Part shown: in pieces, positions 47,931-56,924 of the stretch
Position numbering within the stretch: position 1 is the stretch's first letter
How the letters are laid out: every line of letters starts with the position of its first letter
Origin: a virus
Reading direction: 5' to 3' (one strand)
DNA length: 64,000 nt
IMG/VR virus record: IMGVR_UViG_3300027763_002499
Location: 1-64,000 of that record
Program-made: the position numbers and the translations under genes
The notes under the pieces: model-generated
What the model was told of the DNA's origin: nothing
The model's input: the letters and a program-made list of their open reading frames with translations, nothing else
Database searches by the model: none

Positions 47931-49280
47931 TTAATCTGATTTCTTTGGAAACACTGCTTGGAACCAGCCGCGACTGCGTTGCTGTTTAGCTAGTTCTTCT
48001 GCACTTGTCTTATATATTTTATCAATTTTACTTTCTGTTTGTTGCTCGGATTTGGTAGGAGCAGTCCATGCTTCTCCGGGAGTACCTGGTGGTGCAAATG
48101 TATTGTCTGGGGTTAGATAATCTCCCGGACGTTCTAAAGCATCATTGTCATTGACTGTGGATGTTTCAATATCTTTGTCAAATGCTTCAGACTTGGCACT
48201 ATCAACGGCTTCATTATATTCTTCAATCTCTTCTTCTGTTGAAGGATATGCTTTTATAGTATCTAATTCTTCAGCAGGTTCCTCTACAGATTGTACTACT
48301 GCTTCATTGGGTGCCTTAGTTGATGTATAGTTAGATGGGAATGGCCATAGCTTAGTATCGGGGATAAAGGGCTCAGGTACAGTTTTCTTTTCAATTGTCT
48401 CTTCTACAGTTTCATTATACGTTTCTGGTACAGGAGGTGGTGCAACAGTAGCTGGCAAACTTTCGCTTGGGCTTAACGGGCTGTTGCCCTCCTCTTCTCG
48501 TTGTTGGCGGAACCATTGGAAGCTGTACTGACTTGCTAACAATAAGATGACTGCTAATGGATCAAATACTGACACTATAATAATAATCACCCATGTCACT
48601 GCTTTTTCTAACACATTGGCGTCAGGATTGTCACCATAGACAAATGCCGCAATGTATTTGATAGGTCCTACTTCTGCTTCAACCTTGCGTACTTCAGCCG
48701 CAATAGGCGCTCGTTCTTCTCGTAGTCCTGCAATTGTTTTCTGCTCGGCTGTAATTTCAGCAAGAAGTCTAGTTCTTTCCTTTGCTTGGGATTTGCGTAT
48801 AGCAACGGCCTTATCCGCACCCGTTTCTGAAGTCGAGCGGCCCATGACTTGGTCCACTGCCTCATCGAGCTGTTTAAGTGCTTTGCGATTTGCATCTATG
48901 TTGTCCTGTGAAGTTTTAATTTTTTCATCATATACGGCAATTCTACTTTGTACATCGCCGCTTACCAAACTTTGATCACTGTGTGCTTTGCTCAGAAAAC
49001 CAAAGATACCCATGCTGGTAATAATCATTAGAATGGCCACTGCCATGCTCATGTATGCCTTAATAAAGAATGGGGCACGGGACCAGTTTAGTTTTAGCCA
49101 AATGGTAGCAATCAGTTTACTGATTTCAAGTGCTACACCCATAACAATAATAGGAATGACTGCGGCAGCAAAAATGCTTACTAAGCCTGCAACCGAATAG
49201 TATACGGCCACAACTGATATGCTAAGGCCGCTTATTAGTGCCAAGTAGGCAACTATTCTGTCAGATGTTTCAACTTTCAT
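47931..49280 (-). CDS. membrane protein with coiled coil
   Basis: 449 residues. Three N-terminal transmembrane segments (IVAYLALISGLSISVVAVYY, IFAAAVIPIIVMGVALEI, IKAYMSMAVAILMIITSMGI), a periplasmic or cytoplasmic coiled coil (about 105-205), a fourth helix (VTWVIIIIVSVFDPLAVILL), and a long Glu/Pro-rich tail. Similar proteins occur in T4-like marine phages, some reported as virion-associated. Role unknown. Confidence 0.7.
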   Translation of the reverse strand: MKVETSDRIVAYLALISGLSISVVAVYYSVAGLVSIFAAAVIPIIVMGVALEISKLIATIWLKLNWSRAPFFIKAYMSMAVAILMIITSMGIFGFLSKAHSDQSLVSGDVQSRIAVYDEKIKTSQDNIDANRKALKQLDEAVDQVMGRSTSETGADKAVAIRKSQAKERTRLLAEITAEQKTIAGLREERAPIAAEVRKVEAEVGPIKYIAAFVYGDNPDANVLEKAVTWVIIIIVSVFDPLAVILLLASQYSFQWFRQQREEEGNSPLSPSESLPATVAPPPVPETYNETVEETIEKKTVPEPFIPDTKLWPFPSNYTSTKAPNEAVVQSVEEPAEELDTIKAYPSTEEEIEEYNEAVDSAKSEAFDKDIETSTVNDNDALERPGDYLTPDNTFAPPGTPGEAWTAPTKSEQQTESKIDKIYKTSAEELAKQQRSRGWFQAVFPKKSD

Positions 49281-49621
49281 TCGTCCTCTTCCTCATACGG
49301 GGCCTGGAAGCTTGTGGCCAAACCCTGGTCTACTAATGCTTCATTAAGGTTAACCTTGGGTTCACCTGCTTCGTCGGCAATATATGCCCAACCTAGGACT
49401 CGGCCTAGTTTTGCTCGTTTTGTAATAATTGGTTCAATAACCAAACCATCTTTGCACAATTCAGTTAAGACAATTCGAACTTCGGTGTCTTTTCCTGAGC
49501 TTGCTACACCAAATAGTCTAATTTTTTGTTTGGTAAAAACATTGAAGCCAAGATCAAGTTCTACGTCTAGTGTGTCTGCACCGCGTACTTCAAGTAATCT
49601 AGCTGGATATAATCTTCTCAT
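49277..49621 (-). CDS. staphylococcal-nuclease-like (SNase) protein
   Basis: 114 residues. ARLLEVRGADTLDVELDLGF, QKIRLFGV and LGRVLGWAYI match the OB-fold SNase (the D-x-L-D/D metal segment, Arg35-like and Arg87-like). The P-E of the second block is not obvious, so activity is uncertain. It may cut DNA/RNA. It overlaps both neighbours. Confidence 0.6.
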   Translation of the reverse strand: MRRLYPARLLEVRGADTLDVELDLGFNVFTKQKIRLFGVASSGKDTEVRIVLTELCKDGLVIEPIITKRAKLGRVLGWAYIADEAGEPKVNLNEALVDQGLATSFQAPYEEEDE

Positions 49622-50304
49622 TTTTCCTCTTTTGATTTTACTCTATAAAAAACATGGTTGCCAATTCGTTGAACCGAATCTTTGACTCGTTTCCATGCTG
49701 GTTGCCAGTTAATATATGTAGCATGGAAGTGGGTGGCTCCGTTAGTCGGATCCTCTATCTTGTCTGATTCATTGAGTACCACAAGAGCAACACCAACTGC
49801 CTGACTCCAAAGGAAGCCACTTGGCGATATAGTGTTTTTGTTGCACACCCACGAAAACTGACAGTTGCCTGCTTCACGCTGTTTAACTACTCCACATACA
49901 GTTTTTGCATAGCCTTCGTCTAATCTATTTAACGTAACTTTAGCAACTGCAACTTGTCCAGCAAGGCCTTCACCTCGACTTTCATAGTATACATTTTCTG
50001 CTAAACAGCGAACCTGTTTATCTGAAAGTGCTTCTTTTACTCCACCAATGTTATTAATATTAGTTTGTATTAAATTAAGAACGTCTTGCTCCCAGTGTTT
50101 GTTTTCGTGCAATACTATTTGTTTATCAAACCATTCGTGTATTGAGACAAGACTTATGTCTTGAGATTTTGAATTGTTTTTAACTTCTGCAGATGCTGTT
50201 GTAATAGACAACGCAAATGTCAGAGTCATTAAAAATACCGTTATTAGCAAACGTAAGGCCGCTTGCTTATACATGCCCGTGAAAAACTTAAGGGTCATGT
50301 GCAT
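49618..50304 (-). CDS. SleB-type cell-wall hydrolase (endolysin candidate)
   Basis: 228 residues. A signal peptide or anchor (RLLITVFLMTLTFALSITTASA), then Hydrolase_2: CLAENVYYESRGEGLAGQVA, VTLNR, VCGVVKQREAGNCQFSW. The catalytic Glu is in YYESRGE. It would cleave peptidoglycan in the periplasm, reached by Sec export rather than a holin. AAGGAGGTG precedes the start. Confidence 0.8.
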   Translation of the reverse strand: MHMTLKFFTGMYKQAALRLLITVFLMTLTFALSITTASAEVKNNSKSQDISLVSIHEWFDKQIVLHENKHWEQDVLNLIQTNINNIGGVKEALSDKQVRCLAENVYYESRGEGLAGQVAVAKVTLNRLDEGYAKTVCGVVKQREAGNCQFSWVCNKNTISPSGFLWSQAVGVALVVLNESDKIEDPTNGATHFHATYINWQPAWKRVKDSVQRIGNHVFYRVKSKEEK

Positions 50305-50336
50305 GTTACACCTCCTTTCATAAGGATTACCTCCAG

Positions 50337-50855
50337 TCAGGCCTTTGACAATAAAATATCATCTAAGACTTCACCTGGGTTACTGTATCCATAATCAACC
50401 TGGGTGTAGGTTATATTATGCTTCGCCAGTAACGCCGCAATCCGTCGATCGACCTCAATGCTTGCATCAAGGTTATGCACACGGCCGCGATCATCGAACC
50501 ACGGGCCGCGCCCTAGAAATGCCACGTGATTATCGTAACGCTTCCAGAGTTCTACTACTACCCGCTCCCACTCTGCAGGATAATCTGCTGGAGCATAGAT
50601 AGCACTCAATAATACCGGGCTGTCGGTTATTACATAATCAACTTGTCCCGCAAGCCTGTGTATTCTTTGTACTTGACGACCGAATACATAAGCTTGATTT
50701 TCCAGCGCACAATGCCTGCCTTCCCAAACTAGGTCTTTAGCAACTTCCGTTACTAATTCTACATTCCACCCACGGCGTTTTGCTTCATGATACAAGCCTG
50801 ACGCTAAGGTGCTTTTACCTGCTCCTGGGCCAGCAATAACATTGATAACTTTCAT
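50337..50855 (-). CDS. P-loop nucleotide-binding protein (NadR/AAA_28-like)
   Basis: 172 residues. Walker A GPGAGKST at residues 8-15, a Walker-B-like VDYVITDSP, then a G-R-G-P-W segment. Fits small phage kinases of the NadR/AAA_28 type (ATP-dependent kinase or ligand-binding ATPase). Substrate unknown. Leaderless: the ATG is 6 nt past the -10 box. Confidence 0.7.
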   Translation of the reverse strand: MKVINVIAGPGAGKSTLASGLYHEAKRRGWNVELVTEVAKDLVWEGRHCALENQAYVFGRQVQRIHRLAGQVDYVITDSPVLLSAIYAPADYPAEWERVVVELWKRYDNHVAFLGRGPWFDDRGRVHNLDASIEVDRRIAALLAKHNITYTQVDYGYSNPGEVLDDILLSKA

Positions 50856-50861
50856 CTTATT

Positions 50862-50890
50862 ATTGTAGCAAAATACTTATTGAAAGTCAA
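50862..50890 (-). promoter_or_regulatory. sigma70-type promoter, leaderless gene
   Basis: TTGACT (50885-50890), 17-bp spacer, TACAAT (50862-50867). The ATG at 50855 follows after 6 nt. Confidence 0.8.
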
Positions 50891-50894
50891 AGAA

Positions 50895-50917
50895 ATAGGG
50901 CACTCAATGTGCCCTAT
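50895..50917 (-). terminator. intrinsic terminator
   Basis: A 9-bp stem ATAGGGCAC / GTGCCCTAT with a 5-nt loop and TTTCTTT on its left side. It ends the 50975-51334 unit four bases before the -35 box of the next promoter. Confidence 0.8.
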
Positions 50918-50974
50918 CTAGCGGTGCCGTATTTGGCGATTCTTAATTTTTTAAAAATTAATTTGCCATTAACA

Positions 50975-51334
50975 TTATACTTTATCCCAATACATACGGT
51001 TATTTTGTTGATAAAAGAGGTCTTTCTTGAGTGCTATCATGTCATCGGGGGAAATTCTATACTGGTGGCCAATACCATTGTGATAAATTGAAATTCTAAC
51101 GTAAGCGCACGGAACTCTAGGTTCGGGTGTATGCCATTTAAGTTGAACAAGCCAGTGCTGGTTGGATATGTCTTTAACAAAGCCTTCTCCGGCATAATAT
51201 GTTTCGAGCATTTCTTGTAACACTGGTGTAGGCAGATTAAATGTTTGTGCGTATTGCTCGCTTACCATAATGGTAAGGTCAGATGTGCCTTTGTCTTTAA
51301 ACACATAAAGCTTGAATGTTTTTGAAAAATTCAT
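50975..51334 (-). CDS. hypothetical protein
   Basis: 119 residues, alpha/beta (DLTIMVSEQYAQTFNLPTPV, YVRISIYHNGIGHQYRIS). It follows the VCBS lipoprotein gene at once. Function unknown. Confidence 0.6.
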   Translation of the reverse strand: MNFSKTFKLYVFKDKGTSDLTIMVSEQYAQTFNLPTPVLQEMLETYYAGEGFVKDISNQHWLVQLKWHTPEPRVPCAYVRISIYHNGIGHQYRISPDDMIALKKDLFYQQNNRMYWDKV

Positions 51335-51338
51335 TTGT

Positions 51339-52481
51339 TTACTGCTTTACAAAAATAATATTACCAAAGTCTGACATGATAGACCCGTTACGCTCAATGA
51401 TCCAATCTATCCACGTTGAATATCCATTTCTAGAATCTATAAAATTAGGATTTGAATATGCAATGGAACTGGTTTTATCTGCCAACGAAAATTTCTGAAT
51501 CCACACTCCCTTGTATAGGTCGCTTGCACCTTCAGAGCTTCCACCTGTTCTTAGAACATATATAGAATTTGTATTTTTAGAATATACAAAATCTAATACA
51601 ATCCTGGCTCCATCAACTGGGGGTATTACCATAGAAGGTGTACCAGTAAATTTATTATTACCGGGGTTTAGTTCAATCGCTGTTGGTTCAGCATAACCCC
51701 ATTCAATTGCACCATACACCAAATCAAATTTACCATCGTTGTTTACGTCAATGGCTTCAACTTGAAATACTGTTTTTTGTGTTGGTGGAAATGCATATTC
51801 ACTTGAGCGAACAAACTTGCCAGTCTTGTCATTTATATAAACAACCAGGCCATTGAATGTAGTAACAACAACATCAGGGTAGCCGTCGCCATTGAAATCG
51901 TTTGCACTGCCACCGTGATAAAAACCTGTGTCAGATTCCGATGCTGTAAGATAATCTGTCTTGTATCTACCATTGGATTGGCTTAACACAATACGATTGC
52001 GTTCTCCGGGAAAAGGCATAGTATCATATCCATGACAAACAATTACAAAGTCTAACACACCATCTTGGTTGTAATCTGCTGGTAGAACTTTCCTAGGATG
52101 GATACACATTGGAACAGATTCATCAACTATGGGATTTGTGGTCCACGATCCATTAACCTGTTTCCACATTGTTAATATTGCAGGAGGAGCATTGTTAGCA
52201 GTGTGACGATCCAAATAATAATTTAAGCTAGTGGTTATTAAACCTTGAGTATCATCATTATATTTGAAAAAGGAACGAGCATTAATTTGTTTATTTAATT
52301 GTAGTAGGTCTACATAAAATCCGGGATTCTTTGAGTTTTCGTAAGAACTTAAACTATATGTAACCTTTGCCGCGGGTGGTACTGGATCAACAACAGGAGT
52401 AACAGCCGCTTGTCCACCACCCCCGCCGCAGGCCACCAGTAGTGTTGCAAATAAACTAGCTAAAATTAGACGAAGTTTCAT
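51339..52481 (-). CDS. VCBS/FG-GAP-repeat lipoprotein
   Basis: 380 residues from the ATG at 52481. A signal peptide with lipobox LLVAC (Cys18), then a beta-propeller with repeats bearing D-x-N-x-D-G-x-x-D calcium loops: DYNQDGVLDFVIV, DFNGDGYPDVVVT, DVNNDGKFDLVYG. Exported, lipid-anchored, Ca-binding surface protein. Its own strong promoter suggests expression independent of neighbours, as for a moron; superinfection exclusion or host adhesion is possible. Confidence 0.75.
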   Translation of the reverse strand: MKLRLILASLFATLLVACGGGGGQAAVTPVVDPVPPAAKVTYSLSSYENSKNPGFYVDLLQLNKQINARSFFKYNDDTQGLITTSLNYYLDRHTANNAPPAILTMWKQVNGSWTTNPIVDESVPMCIHPRKVLPADYNQDGVLDFVIVCHGYDTMPFPGERNRIVLSQSNGRYKTDYLTASESDTGFYHGGSANDFNGDGYPDVVVTTFNGLVVYINDKTGKFVRSSEYAFPPTQKTVFQVEAIDVNNDGKFDLVYGAIEWGYAEPTAIELNPGNNKFTGTPSMVIPPVDGARIVLDFVYSKNTNSIYVLRTGGSSEGASDLYKGVWIQKFSLADKTSSIAYSNPNFIDSRNGYSTWIDWIIERNGSIMSDFGNIIFVKQ

Positions 52482-52512
52482 AAAATCCCCAAATTGGTTT
52501 AATATAAAGGTT

Positions 52513-52541
52513 ATTATACTCAAATTTATGAAACTTGTCAA
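52513..52541 (-). promoter_or_regulatory. sigma70-type promoter
   Basis: TTGACA (52536-52541), 17-bp spacer, TATAAT (52513-52518), with a leader holding GGGGA before the 52481 ATG. It is one of the two closest matches to consensus in the window. Confidence 0.85.
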
Positions 52542-52543
52542 GT

Positions 52544-53350
52544 TTATTTACAAATGGCCCTCTTTGCGTTGGTCAAAGCACCAAAATCCACGGCCCACTC
52601 TGATCCAACAGCTAGTTCCTTGGCACCTGTTGGATATTCATATTTTACCCCGGCTTCCTTTTGTATTTGTGCAATTGGAGAACGGAATTTAGTAAGGTCA
52701 TTGCCTAGATTAACATATGGTTTGGTATGTGGGAATTTCCATCCAGCCATTTCCTTAGTAGCATTGTTAATTACAATTTTATAATAACCGTGTGGGACAA
52801 TAACCTTACCCGGACCTATAAATTCATCGCCTGATCCATAGAATGCACCTACATAAATTGTATAAGGTTGATTATGTTGTACAGCCCAACCACGAATACT
52901 AGTTTCTAACAATTTCCAAATACCACGATTTAGACTGCCGTGTTGTGGATACATGTTGGTCATTAGGAAACTTTCGTACTCTACTTGTTCACTCCAAGAT
53001 AAGTCACCATCTGGAGCGGCATGGCCCTTGTCATAGCCTGTACCAGCATAGTCATCTGGCTTTGCACCGTTGGGAACTGATTTGTCTGCTACAAAGGCAT
53101 TTGTGCGTGGCCAGCAACCTAATGCATTTTTTGGAAGTAGCGTATAACTTACATACGCTGGAATTTTAACAGGTGCATCATAAGCAACCAAATATGCTTC
53201 ACGGCAAATTGGTTTTGCATCTCTGGTTGTTTCAGCAAAACCATATGGGGCATGAACTTTACATGCGGCAAGTGGCAATGGCGCACGTTGTTCCCATGCA
53301 TGTGATATGTTAGCAAAAAATACAAGTGCTAAGACGAGTAATCGTTTCAT
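52544..53350 (-). CDS. secreted DNA/RNA non-specific endonuclease
   Basis: 268 residues from the ATG at 53350 (AAAGGA upstream). Signal peptide MKRLLVLALVFFANISHA, then the endonuclease G/NucA domain with YDKGHAAPDGDLSW (the D-R/K-G-H motif, catalytic His) and MTNMYPQHGSLNRGIWKLLE (Asn and Glu metal site). It would act in the periplasm or outside the cell. Its stop is followed by the VCBS lipoprotein promoter. Confidence 0.85.
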   Translation of the reverse strand: MKRLLVLALVFFANISHAWEQRAPLPLAACKVHAPYGFAETTRDAKPICREAYLVAYDAPVKIPAYVSYTLLPKNALGCWPRTNAFVADKSVPNGAKPDDYAGTGYDKGHAAPDGDLSWSEQVEYESFLMTNMYPQHGSLNRGIWKLLETSIRGWAVQHNQPYTIYVGAFYGSGDEFIGPGKVIVPHGYYKIVINNATKEMAGWKFPHTKPYVNLGNDLTKFRSPIAQIQKEAGVKYEYPTGAKELAVGSEWAVDFGALTNAKRAICK

Positions 53351-53376
53351 TGGAAAATCCTTTAAAACGATACTTA

Positions 53377-54834
53377 TCAATATACTGGTATATTATGTAG
53401 ATTTTGAAATTTCAGTGCATCATCCCAGGTGTTTACCAAGGGCTCACCTTTGATGTTAAGGCTTGTATTCATTAATACAGGACAACCGCTTTTTCTGTTC
53501 CACTCTTCCAATAATGTTCTAAAAGTTATATTGTCATCTTTTGATACAGTTTGCACCCTACTTGTTCCATCTACATGACAAACTCCAGGCAGTTCACCGC
53601 TGGTACACTTTGCTACAAACTGCATATAAGGACTAGAGGACACAGGCATGTCAAAGTATGCACCAGCATGTTCTTTTAGTACTGCTGGTGCAAATGGTCT
53701 AAACTGTTCTCGCTTTTTAATAGCGTTCATTCTAGACTTGGCTTTGGGTCCACGCGGGTCACATAGTAGACTACGATTGCCTAACGCTCTTGGTCCAAAC
53801 TCTGCTCTGCCATTTGCTACTGCTACTACTTCTCCTGCCTGTAGACGTTTGACCACAGCATCAATGTCAAGTTCACGTTCAATATCTGTGCCAAGATAAG
53901 GATGCTTCCATGTCAAGTGCTCTTTGGTATGTACGGCAACTGCTCCAATAGCACTACCAGCATCACCAGGGTTAGGCATGATCCAAATGTTGTCAAAGAC
54001 TTGACTGCGAGCAAGCCTAGCATTGGCAACACAATTTAATGCCACTCCCCCCATGAACACAAGATTTTTGCTCTTGATATTCATGCTCATACCAATTACA
54101 GTTTCTATCAGGTAATCTTCAACTATGCTCTGAACACATGCGGCAATATCAAACTTATTGGTGTTTAATGGTGCAGTCCACCAACGACATCCGCGATGTA
54201 AGTTATGTCTTAGTTTAAAATCTGGTGCTTCAATATATTCAAAGAATTCATTCTTAATATGGTTTTTAAGAACTAGGTCAACAGAACCATATGCTGCCAT
54301 GCCCATAAGAATGTATTCTTCTTCGTTGGGCTTTAGGCCAACATAATCAGTAAATGCTGTGTAAAACAATCCAATGCTATTGGGATAACGCTGTCGCCAT
54401 TTACACTTTAATTTATTTGCCTGACCTTCCCAGATGCTAACAGTATCCCATTCACCAATGGCATCAACTACAAGTACTGCGGCATCACTGTATCCGCTTG
54501 TGTAGTATCCAGCTGCCGCATGACTATGATGGTGTCCAACAACCTCCATTGGCAAATTATCCAACCCAACAAGTTTGAGTTGATCTTGAGGATTTACAAT
54601 CCAAGGTCTTTGTCCCGAGTAAAGTCTACGCAAATTCTTAGACCAAGGCTTTTCAAACCATACAATTTGAGTTGGTTCGCCGTACTCACGCATTTCACGC
54701 ACCATGTTAACATCTAACATAGTATCGTTTTTCTTTCTGCTATAGCGTTCGCTGTGCCCTGCCCAGAGTATTTTATCTCCATCAATCAGTGCCATACTGG
54801 CATCATGATTCTGGGCAGTGATACCCAGAATCAT
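53377..54834 (-). CDS. carbamoyltransferase (NodU/TobZ/CmcH family)
   Basis: 485 residues. ILGITAQNHDASMALIDGD and the metal motif HHHSHAAAGYY in the Kae1-like N-terminal half, FMGGVALNCVAN and the C-terminal RAEFGPRALGNRSLL (carbamoyl-adenylate transfer). It makes carbamoyl-AMP and transfers the carbamoyl group to a hydroxyl. In phages, homologues carbamoylate 5-hydroxymethylcytosine; other members modify sugars or antibiotics. It is last in transcription of the modification cluster. Confidence 0.9.
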   Translation of the reverse strand: MILGITAQNHDASMALIDGDKILWAGHSERYSRKKNDTMLDVNMVREMREYGEPTQIVWFEKPWSKNLRRLYSGQRPWIVNPQDQLKLVGLDNLPMEVVGHHHSHAAAGYYTSGYSDAAVLVVDAIGEWDTVSIWEGQANKLKCKWRQRYPNSIGLFYTAFTDYVGLKPNEEEYILMGMAAYGSVDLVLKNHIKNEFFEYIEAPDFKLRHNLHRGCRWWTAPLNTNKFDIAACVQSIVEDYLIETVIGMSMNIKSKNLVFMGGVALNCVANARLARSQVFDNIWIMPNPGDAGSAIGAVAVHTKEHLTWKHPYLGTDIERELDIDAVVKRLQAGEVVAVANGRAEFGPRALGNRSLLCDPRGPKAKSRMNAIKKREQFRPFAPAVLKEHAGAYFDMPVSSSPYMQFVAKCTSGELPGVCHVDGTSRVQTVSKDDNITFRTLLEEWNRKSGCPVLMNTSLNIKGEPLVNTWDDALKFQNLHNIPVY

Positions 54835-56904
54835 TTAAATACCCTTCCACTTACTAACTGGAATGTCGCCGCCACAGTGGCAACGCAAACTATTACAGAT
54901 AACCGGGCGAGAAAAACTGTCCCAATTAATTTTATCAAATTCTTTTACAGAGCCAACAACACCGCCTACATCACAATTTCCACGTTTGATATGTCCATTT
55001 TGATGAATGAATAAACTTTCAGCACCAATGTTGCACAAGTAATCATAGAAGTTTGTCTGTCCTTTGTTGATTAGACCCTGAGGACTTGTTATGTTTTCAG
55101 TGGTGTTATCTTCAAAGGTTGCTTGGACAGGAGTTGCATGGAAATCTCTATATATTGGATTGGTTATTCTAATCAAATCAGCAGATGATCGACTTGGTGT
55201 TTCTTTAAATGTTTTAAAAAATTCAAGTTGTTCTTCGCTGTAATTAATTTTAGCCAACTTGGTCCTGCTTGCACCATACTGGTCGTCGATATAAACAATT
55301 TCAATTTTAGCAGTAGTTTTCTTTTTAAGTTTTTCAATGAACTCTATAGATTTATCCCAATGCAACGGATCCATCATAATACGAGCCGCAACTTGAGTTT
55401 CTAAACTGGCAATTTTAATTTTTTCCAACCATTCATCTGCTGTACCATTGGGAAACTCTTGTGCTGGATGAAAGCTACATGCCGCATAAGTCAGATATTT
55501 AAAATTATCTTTAATAAATCTTGGAGTACGCACAAGATTTGTAGTCATACCACCGGTACCACCAAGAGTGTGAATACGCTCAATCATCTCCGGGAAGAAA
55601 GGACTTAGCGTAGGTTCTCCACCGCTCAATGAAAATGTCAAATGCCGGTTCTTGCCATATTGTTCAAATAACCTGTCAAGGAAAGGAGAAACAACATCCC
55701 AGTTAAACAAATGGTTTTTTCCATCGTGTAATACTGGTGGGCAATACCTACAAGCATAATTACAAATGTCATTTAAGATCCAGGTAATGATTGCTTTGTC
55801 TTCATTCTTAATTTCAATGATCTTTTTAGCCTGGACTGGGATTGGAAACTTCCACTGCGGAATACGTGCTCTTGGAGTTTTAAATGCTGAATGCATTTGT
55901 ATGTTGTCAACAATCTGTACATCTTGGATGCTTTTAAATCTACTTAGGTCTTTCTTCAAGCCATGTGATGCAGAATATAATGTATCTCGTTGTTCACCTA
56001 GCATGTGCCCAATGCCCATATACCCATGGCGATTGTCTGGATGAGACCATTTGTGTCCTTGTATGCCATCAATGTTTAATGCTTTGAATTTTTTATATTC
56101 ATTTGTAAGTGTATATGGATCATAATCGTCATATACAAGATACGCGGCCATTTCATTAGACCATGTTTCCTGACGATAAAAGGCATTTTCGTCAACAGCT
56201 CGTTGGTCATTATCAGCAATAATGTGACTCATGTTTTTACCAAGAGTATTATAGCCTAGTACCAAGTCGCCAAATCTAAGCCTGTGTAAAAAGCTGGCTG
56301 CATCCTCTTCGGTAATTTCAAAATCAATCCTTGGATTGAAACTGATCAAAATATTGGCAGCAGAATAACTAGGTTCCTTTTTGCCTGATCCTCTTTTTTT
56401 AATAAACATTTCAGCAGTGTGAATAGCATCGTTCAACTGAATGAATGTACTGTGAAAATCCTCATTGAAGGTAATACCTGGCCAACACTTGGCTTCTGGG
56501 CTGTCTGCTGAAATGCGTTTATAAGCATCATCCCACCATTTTTGTGATAGCTTTTCGCTTAGACGTTCACCATAAATCTCATATTCCTCGTGGAGGTAAT
56601 TTAGTGCATCTTGATCGTGTTCTCGAAACATTGTCAATGGGCGGTCATAAAAAAGATTAATTTTTCTAACAATATTACTCAAACGCTCATCAAGATCCAA
56701 TCCTTGATAGGCCGCACTCCTTGTAAACTTAATGCGCTTTTCTCGAAAACTTTTCTCTCCGTAACGCATGTCTTCCATGAGCTTGACCCATTTCTTGGCA
56801 AGATTGGTATTGTACAGCTTATAGTATATGTCAAAAGGTTCCCACGTTGTTGTATCAACAAGCGTGAGCCGTACGTTTTTGTCGTTTAGATATTTTCCGC
56901 TCAT
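54835..56904 (-). CDS. radical SAM enzyme with large N-terminal extension
   Basis: 689 residues. The radical SAM motif CNYACRYC (Cys381, 385, 388) is followed by FSLSGGEPTLSPF, then a Cys-rich C-terminal SPASM-like part (GNCDVGG, CNSLRCHCGGD). The first 370 residues (LNDKNVRLTLVDTTTWEPFD ...) are unlike any domain I know. A [4Fe-4S] enzyme that makes a 5'-deoxyadenosyl radical. Substrate unknown; peptide or nucleoside are both possible. Confidence 0.85.
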   Translation of the reverse strand: MSGKYLNDKNVRLTLVDTTTWEPFDIYYKLYNTNLAKKWVKLMEDMRYGEKSFREKRIKFTRSAAYQGLDLDERLSNIVRKINLFYDRPLTMFREHDQDALNYLHEEYEIYGERLSEKLSQKWWDDAYKRISADSPEAKCWPGITFNEDFHSTFIQLNDAIHTAEMFIKKRGSGKKEPSYSAANILISFNPRIDFEITEEDAASFLHRLRFGDLVLGYNTLGKNMSHIIADNDQRAVDENAFYRQETWSNEMAAYLVYDDYDPYTLTNEYKKFKALNIDGIQGHKWSHPDNRHGYMGIGHMLGEQRDTLYSASHGLKKDLSRFKSIQDVQIVDNIQMHSAFKTPRARIPQWKFPIPVQAKKIIEIKNEDKAIITWILNDICNYACRYCPPVLHDGKNHLFNWDVVSPFLDRLFEQYGKNRHLTFSLSGGEPTLSPFFPEMIERIHTLGGTGGMTTNLVRTPRFIKDNFKYLTYAACSFHPAQEFPNGTADEWLEKIKIASLETQVAARIMMDPLHWDKSIEFIEKLKKKTTAKIEIVYIDDQYGASRTKLAKINYSEEQLEFFKTFKETPSRSSADLIRITNPIYRDFHATPVQATFEDNTTENITSPQGLINKGQTNFYDYLCNIGAESLFIHQNGHIKRGNCDVGGVVGSVKEFDKINWDSFSRPVICNSLRCHCGGDIPVSKWKGI

Positions 56905-56924
56905 AAAGTCCTCAAATAATGTTT

